A stretch of DNA of 64,000 nucleotides from Lethocerus indicus (taxonomy: Eukaryota; Arthropoda; Insecta; Hemiptera; Belostomatidae), in NCBI GenBank assembly GCA_019843655.1, contig JACDQD010000002.1:5032585-5096584 (forward strand), given 5' to 3'. A model generated the notes under the pieces. It searched no databases. It had not been told where the DNA came from and was given only the letters and a program-made list of their open reading frames with translations. How positions within the stretch are numbered: position 1 is the first letter of the stretch; every line of letters starts with the position of its first letter. Positions 48,510-64,000 of this stretch are shown here, piece by piece. The position numbers and the translations under genes are program-made.

Positions 48510-49121
48510 TGAAATAATAGCAGTTGTATTCCTTCGTATTTATAACGCATAATGAACAGTAATGTTTTTCAGATATCCCTCCTTGAATCTACAACCGCAT
48601 TACTGTAACTAGGGAAATAAGTAAGGAAATTAACATTTAACGGTTGGTAGTAACTCGGAAAAAAATTAAGCGTCGGGATTGTTAAAACTTGGTCCAAGTT
48701 TATCATTGTAAAAGTAAGTATTATTTATTATCAATTCTATTCTAAATAACAATTAAAGGAACAAATAAAATAAATTAAATTAACCGGCATAACACAGCTA
48801 ATTATAACATTCAGTTTGAAGAGATGATTGAAATTTAATGTGGTATAAGGGTTGTCCTTGAAACTAATATAATACTTTCATATTGGATATTGGATTTTTA
48901 AGAACATTTTACATAGAATACAACCCTTGTGGAGAGTTTCTAAATAGAAAACCAGTAATATAATGAAAAATTAGTTGGAATTTTATTTTAATTTCATAGA
49001 GGGTTAACTTGATTTTTTGCATAACTCATGAGAATCTCAAACTTTTGCAATGTAAGCCATGAAGTCACAAATAACTTGAAGTTAAATTTCAGATATATAC
49101 TGTTTATCATTGAAACAAATT

Positions 49122-49409
49122 ATGGTGCTCAGGATCAATTTAGGGTTGATGCCATCTGATGATTTTGTGTATTCCCAAGATTTTGGAAATGTGCCAGCGT
49201 ACTACCGAAGCTTCAGTTATCTGCACCACTCTCCTCAAGCCCTCTCTCAAAATTCCTATCCTCGAACTTCCATCAATCTGCCACACACTTATCTCTTTAC
49301 ATTAACACCAGTCAATCGTATCCAATTAATGGACAACTATATTTATCGACAGTATATTGGGTATACCCAAGAACCTCAGTTGTCTTCATTTTATGTTATT
49401 CAACTTTGA
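49122..49409 (+). CDS. Unassigned 95-codon open frame, doubtful gene
   Basis: ATG at 49122, stop at 49407. The product starts MVLRINLGLMPSDDFVYS, is rich in Tyr, Ser and Leu, and ends SSFYVIQL. I do not recognise it; no signal peptide or clear motif. Its only support is that the stretch is clearly less A+T-rich than the DNA around it. It may be a captured fragment, a lost exon or chance. Confidence 0.15.
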   Translation: MVLRINLGLMPSDDFVYSQDFGNVPAYYRSFSYLHHSPQALSQNSYPRTSINLPHTYLFTLTPVNRIQLMDNYIYRQYIGYTQEPQLSSFYVIQL

Positions 49410-50059
49410 TATAAAATTTGATAATTTAAATACAAAAATCCGTGCACTTATTGAGTCAAATATGCAAGTTTGAAATCTAAAGTATTATAACTGTTTCTAC
49501 AATATATTCAGAATACTGATTCAATATACATTTCTATATCTTAATTATTATTTTATCTTGAATAGTACATTAAAATGTATGATATTCTATATAATAAATG
49601 CATACAAGAATACAATTTTCAAATATTGGAGATATAATATTCACCAAATGCTTTTAATATCTTATTTATGTAGAAATTTAAAAAATACTTATAGAAGAAA
49701 ATTAATTTGGTATCAATTAAAAAATATGATAATAATTGATTGGTGATCCCTGGAATCTGATTTTCCTCAGCCCATGAAAAAAGATATTACATTATTCTGC
49801 ATCCCATTTATTTTATTCATCTCCTTAACATTTAATAGAAGCTAAAGCCTAAAAGGCTAAAACCTTTTTAATGTTATTATGTTGGAAATACACAGATAAA
49901 TGTTATTTTGCCTAGATAAAATGGAATGGATGATTGAAATATAAATTGTTATTTTAAGGTATGTGTATGGGTACTGTTAAGTTATCCAGTGACAGTGTAG
50001 TGACAACTTTGAAAAGATGCTACATCAGCTGCCAACATACAGTAAGTACCCCACTATAT

Positions 50060-50112
50060 TAGTATCTAATTGCTACTGATGCCAGATTGAAGCCAAAATC
50101 AGTCTAGCTTCA
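50060..50112 (+). repeat. Decayed hammerhead-like repeat copy
   Basis: Reads GCTACTGATGCCAG, then GCC, AAAATCAGTC and TAGCTTC. The outer GCUA/UAGC pair and the order of blocks are kept, but the core is altered (CUGAUGC, AAAA). The family is recognised by its spacing. Confidence 0.45.
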
Positions 50113-51136
50113 ATCATCACAGAATATCATACCATTCACACATTGTAGTAATTATACATTTTTAATATCTTTCTTATATATATTTGAAGAAAACATAATA
50201 CATAAATCTAGCTGAATGAATAAAGTTTTGGCTGTACTAGGAAACATTTTGGCAGTTTAATTCTTTCCAGTTGGGGCATTAATGTACAGAACTTTCATTC
50301 AGATCACATTCAACTGTTATAAGTTCATTTATAACCACCACCTCTCTCCATTTATACCACCTCTTAAGTTCTCATTCCACCTACATTTTCTCTAGTTAGG
50401 GACCAATTTACATAATGGTATTTTTTTAACCAAACACAATAATTTTATTACTTATTTTTATATTAATTTAGCAGTTGTAAAAACATCTTTTGTTTATAAA
50501 ATATGGGGATATAAAGTAATTGCAAGGAAACTTTGATTTATTCACGAATAAACTAAGTTTTAAAACAAGGAATGAAATTAAATTATTTGAGAAATTAATT
50601 GAATCATGGTCAGGAATTCATGTTTTTTGTCCTATAACGTTGTGGTAATCATAATTTTTAATGAACTTATAATGAAATCATTTAAAAAAAGTATTTAAAT
50701 AACTTATATAGTGCTATCTTCTAGGAAGTATTTCCTATTCTAGTTTGTTTGAATACAGTAAAAAAAAGAACAATTTATTTTTCTTTAAACTGTATTTATT
50801 TGTCGCTTAATTACAATTACAAATTATTATGTTTATTATTAAGTTTTTATTTGAAATTATGCACAATAATTAATTGACACACATTATTCATGAGTCATTA
50901 GGTGCCATTAATTGTTTAAGAATTAATAAATATATAATATAAACTATTTTGGTATATCAGTTATTATTTAATTGTTAAGTTAATTGTTAAGTTTGATGAA
51001 ATTGATGATAAATGTTGCCAGTGTTTGTAGGAGGCAAAATACACATAAAGGGAATTATTACAAAATATCTTTATTAATAGATTATATAATAATAGTTCTT
51101 TTGGAATAATTAACAAATTATATTTTGTCAGAATGC

Positions 51137-51142
51137 TTTATT
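51137..51142 (-). promoter_or_regulatory. ninaC: Polyadenylation signal AATAAA, ninaC long form
   Basis: AATAAA on the minus strand 23 bases after the TAA at 51165. Confidence 0.6.
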
Positions 51143-51164
51143 TGATGAGTGCAAACAATAAATA

Positions 51165-63798
<12,634 letters not shown>

Positions 63799-64000
63799 CT
63801 GAAATGACCGCAATCGGATATTCTCATAATATTGTTTTTGTCTGTTCCCTTCCAGTCTGTTCACTAAAATGCTGCGTAATATTGCTTAATAATTGCTTAA
63901 TTATTGCGTAATATTATCGGCAGAAAAAATATTGGAGTTATTTAAATAGGTCAAAGTTTAGAGTAGCCACCCTGACATTTTGTTTAGTAAAAGCGCAAAC

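Larger units (their letters stand above)
47700..51164. other. Intergenic region between convergent genes
   Basis: About 3.4 kb between the stops of the plus-strand RBR ligase gene and the minus-strand ninaC gene. Very A+T-rich, with a TA microsatellite, a 29-bp tandem duplication, an isolated less A+T-rich open frame (49122-49409) and a decayed hammerhead-like copy (50060-50112). No secure gene. Confidence 0.75.

Overview
The window is from an animal nuclear genome, almost certainly an arthropod and most likely an insect. Coding exons are short and separated by GT...AG introns, some of them very long. The intergenic and intronic DNA is A+T rich and holds microsatellites and decayed mobile elements. 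The minus-strand gene is an orthologue of ninaC, the insect visual myosin III (protein kinase fused to myosin). No rRNA, tRNA, CRISPR or prokaryote-type operon is visible.

Left part (1-34.8 kb): two plus-strand exons (up to 224, and 5400-5547) join in frame into a CAP-Gly domain of the kind seen in CYLD. They are followed by about 29 kb without convincing coding sequence. That stretch holds GGT-rich tracts, an 861-bp foldback element (14124-14984), a hAT-like terminus near 18.9 kb and several copies of a conserved repeat whose folded form resembles a hammerhead ribozyme.

Middle (34.8-47.7 kb): a long plus-strand gene of at least 11 exons encodes a HOIL-1/RBCK1-type RBR ubiquitin ligase of at least 2,067 residues. 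In order it has a 3.7-kb first secure exon with proline-rich motifs and an NZF finger, a helical segment matching the LUBAC-tethering motif, a ubiquitin-like domain, a 1.1-kb exon of Thr/Ser/Pro/Gln/Lys repeats, a second NZF finger, RING1, IBR and RING2, and the HOIL-1 C-terminal Cys/His tail. Every splice phase from 35020 to the stop at 47699 agrees. The start codon is upstream. Phase matching suggests the CAP-Gly exons may be the 5' end of this same gene, but this is not proven.

Right part (51.1-64 kb): ninaC lies convergently on the minus strand. Twenty-seven exons were resolved from the kinase beta3 strand to the stop at 51165; the first exon(s) with the glycine loop lie beyond position 64000. 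All resolved phases agree and give 1,751 residues. A second stop and an AATAAA signal directly after the IQ1 exon (54994, 54982) predict a short isoform like fly p132 beside the long p174-like form. The 3.4 kb between the two genes is very A+T rich and has no secure gene.

The two genes have unrelated roles: ubiquitin signalling, and photoreceptor signalling and transport. The most unusual items are the hammerhead-like repeat family, the possible CAP-Gly/RBR fusion, an A-B-A'-B' pseudoknot-like inverted repeat in an intron (46717-46771), and the two-isoform layout of ninaC. All calls were made by reading; no database search was run.
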